Assembly (NCBI RefSeq): GCF_000015245.1 | Contig: NC_008700.1 | Coordinates: 2,486,001 to 2,550,000, forward strand | Direction of reading: 5' to 3' | DNA length: 64,000 bases | Source of the DNA: Shewanella amazonensis SB2B | GTDB lineage: Bacteria; Pseudomonadota; Gammaproteobacteria; Enterobacterales; Shewanellaceae | Shown: piece after piece, positions 26,486 through 34,357 of the stretch | Layout of the letters: each line of letters starts with the position of its first letter | Position numbering within the stretch: position 1 is the first letter of the stretch | Position numbers and translations under genes: made by a program | Notes under the pieces: model-generated | Database searches by the model: none | Seen by the model: the letters and a program-made list of their open reading frames with translations, nothing else | Told to the model about the DNA's origin: nothing

Positions 26486-26530
26486 GATTGGCCGCTTCGG
26501 TCAATCAGATCTAACTTAAATCAATTTCGT

Positions 26531-26591
26531 TGCACAGTTGTCGATTAATTACACAATCGGCACTGTGCAGCCCGTCACTATTGGTTATAAT
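26531..26591 (+). promoter_or_regulatory. Probable aroH-like gene promoter with long inverted repeat
   Basis: A perfect -10 TATAAT is at 26586-26591. The matching -35 position (about 26563-26569) is poor. It is occupied by the right arm of a near-perfect inverted repeat: 26531-26546 against 26555-26569, 15 pairs with one bulge and one wobble, around AATTACAC. There is no T run after the repeat, so it looks like a DNA site or RNA structure, not a terminator. It does not match the E. coli TrpR or TyrR consensus as I remember them. Confidence 0.5.
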
Positions 26592-26635
26592 CCGGTTCAA
26601 TCTGGCGATAAGCCCGCACCAAACCGGTATGCTGA

Positions 26636-27697
26636 ATGACGATTAAGACTGACGAACTACGTACATCCCTTCTTTGTAAAGTAATTTCACCTTCACAACT
26701 GGCCGCAGAATACCCGCTGACACAGGAAGCGGCAGACTATCTGGTTGCTCAGCGCCGTGAGGTGGAAGCCATTCTCACCGGTCAGGATAAGCGCCTTCTG
26801 GTGATTATCGGCCCCTGCTCTATTCACGATACCGAAGCCGCGCTCGAATATGCCGGACGTCTGGCCAAGTTGCACCATGAACTCAAAGACGATTTGTGCA
26901 TCCTGATGCGGGTGTATTTTGAAAAGCCACGCACCATCGTTGGTTGGAAAGGGCTGATTTCCGACCCGGATCTGGACGGCAGCTTCAGTGCCAACAAAGG
27001 TCTTCGCCTTGCCCGTCATCTGCTTCAGCAAATTACTGAACTGAAACTGCCCATCGCCACCGAGTTTTTGGATATGGTGAACGGTCAGTACATCGCCGAC
27101 CTTATCACCTGGGGCGCCATCGGTGCCCGCACCACCGAAAGCCAAATTCACCGCGAAATGGCGTCGGCGCTGTCTTGCCCCGTGGGCTTTAAAAACGGCA
27201 CCGACGGCAACATCAATATCGCCGTGGACGCCGTGCGCGCCGCCAAGGTGCCACACATATTCTACTCACCGGATAAAGATGGTCATATGTCGGTTTACCG
27301 CACCCACGGTAACCCATACGGCCACATCATTCTGCGTGGCGGCAAGAACCCCAACTACGCACAGGAGCATGTGCAAAAGGCCCATGAGCAGCTCAAAGCC
27401 ACCGGCATAGACACCGGCATGGTGATTGACTTCTCCCATGGCAACAGCCAAAAGCAGCACAAAAAGCAGCTGGAAGTAGCCGAAAACGTGATGGCACAAA
27501 TTCGTGCCGGCTCCACCGCCATTGCCGGCATCATGGCCGAAAGCTTTATTGAAGAAGGTAATCAGGCGGTGGTCGAAGGCCAACCTCTTTGCTACGGCAA
27601 GTCCATCACCGATGCCTGTTTGAGCTGGGGTGATACTGAGCCGCTGCTGCGCAATCTGGCCGCCGCCGCACGGGTACGCCGCGAGCTGAAAAAGTAA
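26636..27697 (+). CDS. aroH: 3-deoxy-7-phosphoheptulonate (DAHP) synthase, class I, AroH-like
   Basis: Condenses PEP and erythrose 4-phosphate, the first step of the shikimate pathway. 353 residues. Class I AroFGH blocks: LLVIIGPCSIHD, MRVYFEKPRTIVGWKGLI, IGARTTESQIHREMASALS, CPVGFKNGTDG, IDFSHGNSQKQH. The N-terminus (KTDELRT) and the SPDKDGHMSVYRTHGNPYGHII region are closer to E. coli AroH (Trp-sensitive) than to AroF or AroG, but feedback type is inferred only. It follows ppsR by 150 bases and has its own promoter. Alternative symbol aroF/aroG if the isozyme call is wrong. Confidence 0.92.
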   Translation: MTIKTDELRTSLLCKVISPSQLAAEYPLTQEAADYLVAQRREVEAILTGQDKRLLVIIGPCSIHDTEAALEYAGRLAKLHHELKDDLCILMRVYFEKPRTIVGWKGLISDPDLDGSFSANKGLRLARHLLQQITELKLPIATEFLDMVNGQYIADLITWGAIGARTTESQIHREMASALSCPVGFKNGTDGNINIAVDAVRAAKVPHIFYSPDKDGHMSVYRTHGNPYGHIILRGGKNPNYAQEHVQKAHEQLKATGIDTGMVIDFSHGNSQKQHKKQLEVAENVMAQIRAGSTAIAGIMAESFIEEGNQAVVEGQPLCYGKSITDACLSWGDTEPLLRNLAAAARVRRELKK

Positions 27698-27718
27698 GTC
27701 ACTTACTGCATATGCCCT

Positions 27719-27745
27719 ATAAAAGCCTCCTTACGGAGGCTTTTT
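27719..27745 (+). terminator. Intrinsic terminator of aroH
   Basis: Stem AAAAGCCTCC/GGAGGCTTTT with TTAC loop, then T. Confidence 0.88.
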
Positions 27746-27939
27746 CGTTAGCTCATATCTTAGCCCTATTATCCGTACAGGCACTGCACAGGTGAGTAAT
27801 AGGCTGGCAACTGGATTCCATGGTCATCCCGCTATCCAGGTTCCGACCCATAGTCCATGACAGTAAAGCCGTGAAAAGGCTATACTGCGCGCCTTTTGAG
27901 TATTCTTCAGATTTGTTTGCATAACCCCAAGGTTGCCGT

Positions 27940-28365
27940 ATGCCACTGACTGACACCCAGCCACAATTTCCTGAAGCCATTGCCCGCCGTATTGACGCAT
28001 CGGAAGCGCGCGTTATCAAAGCGGTTTTTCCGTCCAACACCAACCACCACAATACCCTGTTTGGCGGTGAGGCCCTCGCTTGGATGGATGAAACTGCCTT
28101 TATCGCCGCTACCCGATTTTGCCGAAAAACCCTGGTCACCGTGAGCTCGGACCGCATCGACTTCAATAAAGCCATTCCCGCCGGCAGCCTCGCAGAATTG
28201 ATTGCCCGGGTGATCCATGTAGGTAACACCAGCCTCAAGGTAGAAGTGAATATTTTTGTTGAAGACATGTATCAGGATAAAAGAGAACACGCCATTCGTG
28301 GCGTCTTTACCTTTGTGGCGGTAGATGAAAATCGCAAACCCACTCAGGTATGGTCACAGGACTAA
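27940..28365 (+). CDS. Acyl-CoA thioesterase, hotdog fold (BFIT/Acot type)
   Basis: 141 residues. FPSNTNHHNTLFGGEALAWMDETAFIAATRF is the diagnostic hotdog helix region of YciA-like acyl-CoA hydrolases, with the catalytic Asn/Asp in NHHNTLFGG...MDE; VTVSSDRIDFNKAIPAGSLAEL and the C-terminal FTFVAVDENRKP follow. Cytosolic; it would release free acids from acyl-CoA esters. It resembles YciA but with enough difference that I leave the symbol empty. It lies upstream of the acetate-control locus, which may or may not be meaningful. Confidence 0.88.
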   Translation: MPLTDTQPQFPEAIARRIDASEARVIKAVFPSNTNHHNTLFGGEALAWMDETAFIAATRFCRKTLVTVSSDRIDFNKAIPAGSLAELIARVIHVGNTSLKVEVNIFVEDMYQDKREHAIRGVFTFVAVDENRKPTQVWSQD

Positions 28366-28564
28366 TTGCCGCCACTAATGAACTTCTCAGGGGCCGTTGC
28401 ACTGACGCATCTGCCCCTGACAGCAAATACGACTTTAGTCTAACCCCAAAGAAAATTAACACATTCAAGGCAATAGCTCAGGATAAATCCATAGGATAAT
28501 TGGGCATTCTTCTGTTACATTGGTTTTATTGCGCATCTGTGACGATAAGAAATATAACCGCATC

Positions 28565-29236
28565 ATGAAGCTCGAGAATCTCAATGTGATCATTGCCGAC
28601 GATCACCCCCTGTTTCGAAACGCCCTCAGGCAAGCCTTGTCCAGCGCCTTTGCCGATACCCGCTGGTTCGAAGCTGACAGTGCCGATGCACTCCAGCAAC
28701 TGCTTGATAAACCTGAAGTTGATTACGATCTGGTACTGCTGGATTTGCAAATGCCAGGCTCCCACGGTTATTCAACCCTCATACATCTTCGTTCCCATTA
28801 CCCGGATATCCCGGTGGTAGTGATTTCAGCCCATGAAGATGCTCAAACCATCAGTCGTGCGATCCATTATGGCAGCGCCGGTTTTATTCCCAAATCAGCC
28901 TCCATGGAAACCCTCACCGAGGCCATGAGTGCGGTACTTTACGGTGATATCTGGCTGCCCCAGGACATTGAGTTGGTCAAGATTGAAGAAGACGGCACCG
29001 ACCAGGTGGCGGGTAAGCTTGCGGATCTTACCCCGCAGCAATACCGGGTATTACAGATGTTTGCCGAAGGCCTGCTCAACAAACAAATCGCCTATGATTT
29101 AGGGGTATCAGAAGCCACCATCAAGGCCCACGCCACCGCCATTTTCAGAAAGCTTGGGGTAAGAAACCGCACCCAGGCTGTGATTGCACTACAGCAGCTG
29201 GAAATGGACAAGGTCGATTTGGGGCAAAGCCACTGA
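28565..29236 (+). CDS. crbR: LuxR/NarL-type response regulator, CrbR-like
   Basis: 223 residues. Receiver domain with acid pair D12-D13, phosphoacceptor D60 (LVLLDLQMPG) and the KSAS lysine region; C-terminal NarL-type helix-turn-helix (LTPQQYRVLQMFAEGLLNKQIAYDLGVSEATIKAHATAIF). The nearby SLC5-type hybrid kinase and acs match the Vibrio/Pseudomonas CrbS/CrbR pair that activates acetyl-CoA synthetase, so I infer CrbR. ATG 28565 fits the family N-terminus; a TTG 45 bases upstream would add an unlikely leader. It is convergent with the FAD oxidase gene and ends in a shared terminator. Confidence 0.85.
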   Translation: MKLENLNVIIADDHPLFRNALRQALSSAFADTRWFEADSADALQQLLDKPEVDYDLVLLDLQMPGSHGYSTLIHLRSHYPDIPVVVISAHEDAQTISRAIHYGSAGFIPKSASMETLTEAMSAVLYGDIWLPQDIELVKIEEDGTDQVAGKLADLTPQQYRVLQMFAEGLLNKQIAYDLGVSEATIKAHATAIFRKLGVRNRTQAVIALQQLEMDKVDLGQSH

Positions 29237-29259
29237 GCATTGGCAATGCAGACGCACAT

Positions 29260-29294
29260 TAAAAAGGCCGCATTGGATGCGGCCTTTTTATTTC
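29260..29294 (+). terminator. Bidirectional intrinsic terminator
   Basis: Stem AAAAAGGCCGCAT/ATGCGGCCTTTTT with a 3-base loop between convergent crbR and the FAD oxidase gene. Confidence 0.9.
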
Positions 29295-29299
29295 ATCTG

Positions 29300-30589
29300 T
29301 CAGCCCCGGAGGCTCTCACGCAGCTGATAGTAAAGCATACCAATGGCCAACGCCTGATTGCCAAACCATTCATTCAGTGGAATGCGCCAGTGCTTCATAC
29401 CGGCAAAGAGGCCAAACTCACGCAGATCACCATCAATGGCTTTGGCCATGATTTCTGACATGATGTGGCTGGTCGCCACCCCATGGCCCGAATAACCCTG
29501 GCAGTAGTAGACGTGCTCGGAGACTTTGCCAAGCTGCGGTATGCGGTTAATCACAATCCCCGCCATACCGGCCCAGGCGAATTCTATCTCCACACCTTTA
29601 AGTCGCGGGAAGGTGCGTTCAATCGCAGGGCGCAGCTCTTCGGCCACATTCTTGGGATCACGGCCACTGTAGTTGGTGCCGCCACCGAACATAAGGCGGT
29701 TATCCGCGGTAAGCCGATAATAATCGAGTACAAAGCGGCAATCATACACGGCAAGATTGTGTGGATTGATTGCACTGGCCACTTCGTCTGATAAGCGTAC
29801 AGTTGCACAGTTGCCCAGGGATGCCGGAAATAGCATGCCTCTGAGTTTCGGGCGCCCCAGCTTGTGATAGGCGTTGCCGGCAATGAGCACCTTGTTTGCA
29901 GTGACGCTGCCAAAGGCCGTTTTCACCACCGGACGAGGGCCCTCAACGATATCCAATACTTGCGTATCTTCGAAAATCCGCACACCCAGGCTTTCTGCCG
30001 CCCTCGCCTCACCGATACACAGATTAACCGAATGCAGGTGCATGTTCTTTTTATTGAGCAAGCCACCATGGTAGAGAGGCGATTCGAGATACTGAGGCAT
30101 CTCGTCTTTTTCGACCAATGACACCAGATCGCCCATACCCTTTCGCTGGGCTTCGTCCAACATGGATTTAAGCTCATTCATGTGGGCTGGTTTATAGGCT
30201 GTGTGCAAATGGCCATGGCGCAAATCACAGTCGATATTGTACTTAGCCACCCGGTTCTTGATGATATCGTGACCACGCCAGCGCAGCGCCCAAACATAAT
30301 CCTCGGCTTCTGCGCCGATACGGTTTCTGAGCTGTTTGGTCATGGCCTGATCGCCTGACAGCGACCCTGTGACCTGGCCGCCGTTACGGCCTGTGGCACC
30401 CCAGGCAATCTTATTGGCTTCCAGCAGCACCACTTTATAACCCTGTTCGGCCAGTTCAAGCGCTGTGTTTACGCCGGTAAATCCACCGCCGATCACCGCC
30501 ACATCTGCTTGAATTGCTTCAGTTAAGCGCGGATAGTCAGTTTCGTGTTTGATGGTGGCATTGTAATAAGAGCCGCAACGAGCTTGCAT
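29300..30589 (-). CDS. FAD-dependent amine/amino acid oxidase (DAO family, PuuB-like)
   Basis: 429 residues. N-terminal FAD Rossmann VAVIGGGFTGVNTALELAEQG, then the ATGRNGGQVTGS loop, DYYRLTADNRLMFGGGTNYSGRD and the C-terminal YYCQGYSGHGVATSH, the same order and spacing as E. coli PuuB (gamma-glutamylputrescine oxidase) and related amine oxidases. Substrate is not determined by sequence; it would oxidise an amine to an aldehyde with H2O2. No other putrescine-pathway genes are in the window. It sits between crbR and crbS on the crbS strand, 164 bases downstream of crbS. ATG start with AGGA 8-11 bases upstream. Confidence 0.85.
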   Translation of the reverse strand: MQARCGSYYNATIKHETDYPRLTEAIQADVAVIGGGFTGVNTALELAEQGYKVVLLEANKIAWGATGRNGGQVTGSLSGDQAMTKQLRNRIGAEAEDYVWALRWRGHDIIKNRVAKYNIDCDLRHGHLHTAYKPAHMNELKSMLDEAQRKGMGDLVSLVEKDEMPQYLESPLYHGGLLNKKNMHLHSVNLCIGEARAAESLGVRIFEDTQVLDIVEGPRPVVKTAFGSVTANKVLIAGNAYHKLGRPKLRGMLFPASLGNCATVRLSDEVASAINPHNLAVYDCRFVLDYYRLTADNRLMFGGGTNYSGRDPKNVAEELRPAIERTFPRLKGVEIEFAWAGMAGIVINRIPQLGKVSEHVYYCQGYSGHGVATSHIMSEIMAKAIDGDLREFGLFAGMKHWRIPLNEWFGNQALAIGMLYYQLRESLRG

Positions 30590-30753
30590 GGAGAGTCCTG
30601 TTGTTTTTTATTTTTTACGGATGTTAGCGATATATACAACAGAAGGTCAATGGGTGAACAGCAATTTGTTTACCCATTGTAAAATTTGTGAAAAGCCGGG
30701 CGTGAAAAACTCCCAATAATTGCGCGTTAACGCGTTACGCCGTGGACCACGGA

Positions 30754-33700
30754 TTATTTCACCAAACTTGAAATCAATGCCCTGAGCGCCGCCGGTTTAA
30801 CCATCTTTGCCATATAGTGGTAGCCACGGCGCTGTACGTCTTCCACCAAATCTTTACGGGTATTGGCGGTGATAAGAATGCCGGGCAAGTGCTCGCCATA
30901 GAGAGCTCGGATCCCGTCCATGGCATCTACACCATTCTGGCCGTCATCCAGGTGATAATCCGCCAGCACTATATCCGGCGCCAGCCCCTTGAGGCCCAAC
31001 TTGATACGGGCGTCACCCAGATCCCGCGCGCAGATGACCTCACACTGCCAGCGCCTGAGAAGGCTCTCAAGCCCGGCAAGGATAGCTTCTTCGTTGTCGA
31101 TACAAAGCACCTTCACCCCGGCCAGTGGCTGCAGCACAGTGGGTCTGCGGGTTGGCACAGGCGCAGTGACGGTTTTACCAAGTGGCACAGAGATAGAAAA
31201 CACCGAGCCCCGTCCCAGCACAGAAGCGACCTTGATATCGTGGCCGAGCACCTTGCTTATCCTGTCTGCAATGGCCAAACCCAAGCCAAGACCACTGACG
31301 CCCTTGCTGTGTGGATTCGACAGACGCTTAAACTCCTTGAAAATTTCGTGAAGTTCACGCTCATCTATGCCGCAGCCCGTGTCCAGCACCTGGATCTCAA
31401 GCTCGCCGGGGCGATGACGGCAGCCAAGCAGCACCCTGCCACCACGGGCGTAACGGTAGGCATTGGTCAAAAAGTTCTGCAATACGCGTCTGAGCAGTGC
31501 CGGGTCAGAGTTGATGGTCACGCTGGACGACACCATGGCAAAACGAATCTGATTATCCTTGCCCATGGCATCAAATTCGACCGCCAAACCGGAGAGAATA
31601 TCCGATACCGCAAAATCCCGTCGGTTGACCTCCACCATGCCGGAGTCCAGCTTGGAGATATCCAGAAGGTCGGTTAGCAACTCACCGGCGATTTTCAGCG
31701 AGCTGTTCACATGGGATAAGGTGGTGCGGGCCTCGTCATCAAGGTTGCTGTACTGGGAGAGCGATGCCGTAAATAGCCGCGCCGCGTTGAGGGGCTGCAT
31801 CAGATCATGACCCACTGCCGCCAAAAACCGGCTTTTTGAGGCATTGGCCATCTCTTCCTGGGCCTTGGCTTCCAACAGCTGGCTATTGAGCATGGCAAGC
31901 TCATAAGTTCGCTCTTTCACCCTGCTTTCCAGGGTTTCATTGGACTCTTTCAGTGCCCGCTCCTGGGCACGGTATTGGGTAATGTCGGTAAAGGTCATCA
32001 CGAAACCACCATCCGGCATGGGGTTACCCTGAATTTTAATGACCTTGCCGTCGCTGCGCTCCCGCTCAGAGGTGTGTGGCGTACCATTTCGCATATGCTG
32101 CACGCGCCGCTCTACCTGCTCTTCAATATCACCAACGCCACAGTAACCTCGAGCAGCATTGAAGCGAATAACTTCGCTGATGGGCATGCCCGGCTGCAGG
32201 AAATTATCCGGATACTGATAAAGCTCACCGTAACGGGCATTCCAGGCGACCAGATTCAGGTCTTTATCCACCACACTGATGCCTTCATAGGCGTGCTCAA
32301 TTGCTCCCCTTAGCATCTCCTGACTCAGGATGACCTTGGAGGAAGCCTCATCCACCAGGGACAGCACTTCATCCAGCGCCAAATCCCGACCCGCGATAAC
32401 GGAATCAAGCACCAACGCGGCGCTGGAAGCACCCAGCACACCAGAAAGCAGGTGTTCCGTGTGAGCGATGAGTTCCGGTGATGCGGCCTTGTTCCAGCTG
32501 TCACGATTGACCGCTTCCGGTGAAAAACGGCTGAAGCTTTCATAGGCTCGGGTGGGGCTGACAAAGCGGCTCACCAAAATGAGCAAATCCTGTTGAGAGA
32601 TGGGGCCGGTGCGACGGTTACCTGCTGTTTTAAGCTCCCCCGGCGATACAAAGCTACTGGCCTGAATACGCTCAACCACCCCGGCCCTGAACCAGATGGA
32701 GCCCAGCACATAGAATACCGAGTTCACCATGATGGCAAGCAGGGTGTCAGACACATTTGGGCTAATATAGGACAACAGCCACACATCCGAGAGCCCCGCA
32801 CTGGCCACGCGCTCTCCCGCGCCTTGCAGCAAAATCCACACCCAAAGCCCAAATCCGGCCGCCAGTCCCAAAAAGACGCCGGCGCGATTACCGTGTTTCC
32901 AATAAAGGCCACCCACCAGTGCAGGGGCGAGCTGCGCGAAGGCGCCAAAGGCCAACATCCCCAAATGAGCCAGTGAATCGCTGTCGGCAAGGTACAAAAA
33001 CGACAGGTAACCTATGCCAAGGATGATGACTATCGCCAAGCGGCGGGCATTCAGCAGGAACTGGGAAAACTGGGCGAAGTTTTTCTTACGGATGCGACCG
33101 CTTCTGAGCATCAGCGGCACCAGCCATTCGTTACTTATCATGATGGAGATGGTCACCACCGCCACTATCACCATACCGGTGGCGGCAGATAAGGTACCGA
33201 GAAGGGCGACAATGGCAAGGCCATCGGCATTGAGCGCCAGCGGCAGGTTAATCACATAACTGTCGGCGGGCACACTATCACCAAGAAGCAGTTTGCCCGC
33301 CAGAGCCAGCGGTGCCACAAACAGCCCAAAAAGGGCGATATAAACAGGGAATATCCAGCGGCCGCGGCGCAGTACACCTTCGCCGGCACATTCCACCACC
33401 ATCACGTGAAACTGACGCGGCATACACAAAAATGCGGCAATGCCGACCACCAAATCCGGTAGTATGGCTTCGAGCCTGAGCTTGGGATGTTGGATGATTC
33501 CGGCCTCATCAGCCTGCTGCCAGATGTCGGAAAAACCATCAAACACCCCAAAGCTGATAACCAGGCCCACCAACAAAAAGGCCGCCAGCTTCACCAAAGA
33601 CTCAAAGGCGATGGCGAGCATCATCCCGGGATTGTGTTCAGTGGCGTCAAGCTTTCTGGTACCAAACAGGATGGCAAAGACCGCCAGCACCACGGAAATT

Positions 33701-34179
33701 ATCAGCGCCACACTCATGCCGTCCAGCGGCTGCCCTGCCTCCTGAAACAGGTTCAGTGAGGCCACCATCGCCTTAAGCTGCAACGCTATATACGGCATGA
33801 TGCCAAAGAGTGCGATTAGGGTAACCAGGGCTGCCAGCCCCTGAGACTTGCCATAGCGGGCGGCGATAAAGTCGGCCACCGAGGTGATGTTCTGCGCCTT
33901 GGATACCACCACCATTTTGCGCAGCATGCCAAAGCCAAAAGTGAAAATGAGTATGGGCCCGAGAAAAATAGGCAAAAACGACCAGAGATCGCCCGCCGAC
34001 TGACCAACAGTACCCAGGAAGCTCCAGGATGAGCAATATACCGCGAGACTCAGGCCATAAATCCAAATCTGCAGCTTCTTGGTCACGCCACTGAACCAGC
34101 GCTCGGCGCCCCATGCCAACAGGAATAACAGAAAGACGTAAAAAACCGCAATGACGGCAACAAAGAGGGTCAGATTCAT
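30754..34179 (-). CDS. crbS: SLC5-type hybrid sensor histidine kinase, CrbS-like
   Basis: 1141 residues, inner membrane. Residues 1-500: sodium/solute symporter-like domain of about 13 helices. About 520-620: STAC-like linker. About 625-735: PAS fold (AYEGISVVDKDLNLVAWNARY). Coiled coil 735-780. HisKA with phospho-acceptor H791 (AAVGHDLMQPLNAARLF), N box 902-911, G boxes DTGCGID and GLGLGLAI, then a C-terminal receiver with D1074 (IVLADYHLDDG). This is the CrbS/CbrA plan. Divergent acs and nearby crbR make CrbS much more likely than CbrA or a proline transporter. Two GC palindromes follow the stop (30725-30752) but lack a T tail. Confidence 0.9.
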   Translation of the reverse strand: MNLTLFVAVIAVFYVFLLFLLAWGAERWFSGVTKKLQIWIYGLSLAVYCSSWSFLGTVGQSAGDLWSFLPIFLGPILIFTFGFGMLRKMVVVSKAQNITSVADFIAARYGKSQGLAALVTLIALFGIMPYIALQLKAMVASLNLFQEAGQPLDGMSVALIISVVLAVFAILFGTRKLDATEHNPGMMLAIAFESLVKLAAFLLVGLVISFGVFDGFSDIWQQADEAGIIQHPKLRLEAILPDLVVGIAAFLCMPRQFHVMVVECAGEGVLRRGRWIFPVYIALFGLFVAPLALAGKLLLGDSVPADSYVINLPLALNADGLAIVALLGTLSAATGMVIVAVVTISIMISNEWLVPLMLRSGRIRKKNFAQFSQFLLNARRLAIVIILGIGYLSFLYLADSDSLAHLGMLAFGAFAQLAPALVGGLYWKHGNRAGVFLGLAAGFGLWVWILLQGAGERVASAGLSDVWLLSYISPNVSDTLLAIMVNSVFYVLGSIWFRAGVVERIQASSFVSPGELKTAGNRRTGPISQQDLLILVSRFVSPTRAYESFSRFSPEAVNRDSWNKAASPELIAHTEHLLSGVLGASSAALVLDSVIAGRDLALDEVLSLVDEASSKVILSQEMLRGAIEHAYEGISVVDKDLNLVAWNARYGELYQYPDNFLQPGMPISEVIRFNAARGYCGVGDIEEQVERRVQHMRNGTPHTSERERSDGKVIKIQGNPMPDGGFVMTFTDITQYRAQERALKESNETLESRVKERTYELAMLNSQLLEAKAQEEMANASKSRFLAAVGHDLMQPLNAARLFTASLSQYSNLDDEARTTLSHVNSSLKIAGELLTDLLDISKLDSGMVEVNRRDFAVSDILSGLAVEFDAMGKDNQIRFAMVSSSVTINSDPALLRRVLQNFLTNAYRYARGGRVLLGCRHRPGELEIQVLDTGCGIDERELHEIFKEFKRLSNPHSKGVSGLGLGLAIADRISKVLGHDIKVASVLGRGSVFSISVPLGKTVTAPVPTRRPTVLQPLAGVKVLCIDNEEAILAGLESLLRRWQCEVICARDLGDARIKLGLKGLAPDIVLADYHLDDGQNGVDAMDGIRALYGEHLPGILITANTRKDLVEDVQRRGYHYMAKMVKPAALRALISSLVK

Positions 34180-34278
34180 AGTATGCTCATTTTTTTAGCC
34201 CATTGTGCCTTGAAAACTGTTGGAAATCCAGCCACCAATAAAGATGCAACCAGCTAAAAAATAAGGAAAAAAACAAAC

Positions 34279-34292
34279 TAGACCAAGGTCTA
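34279..34292. promoter_or_regulatory. Palindrome upstream of acs, candidate CrbR site
   Basis: TAGACC and GGTCTA arms around AA. The only plausible acs -10 (CATACT, 34317-34322) has no good -35; with a start near 34329 the palindrome is centred at about -43, where a class II activator would bind. NarL-type regulators such as CrbR bind sites of this size, so the match is inferred from position and symmetry. Confidence 0.5.
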
Positions 34293-34357
34293 ATAGTGTG
34301 TGAGGGGTGCCATGCCCATACTCAAGCTCACGCAACAAATTATAAAAGGGAAGCCCT

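Noticed and set aside
30754..34179. Sodium/proline symporter
   Set aside because: The N-terminal half is SLC5-like, but a full histidine kinase and receiver follow in the same frame, so it is a sensor protein.
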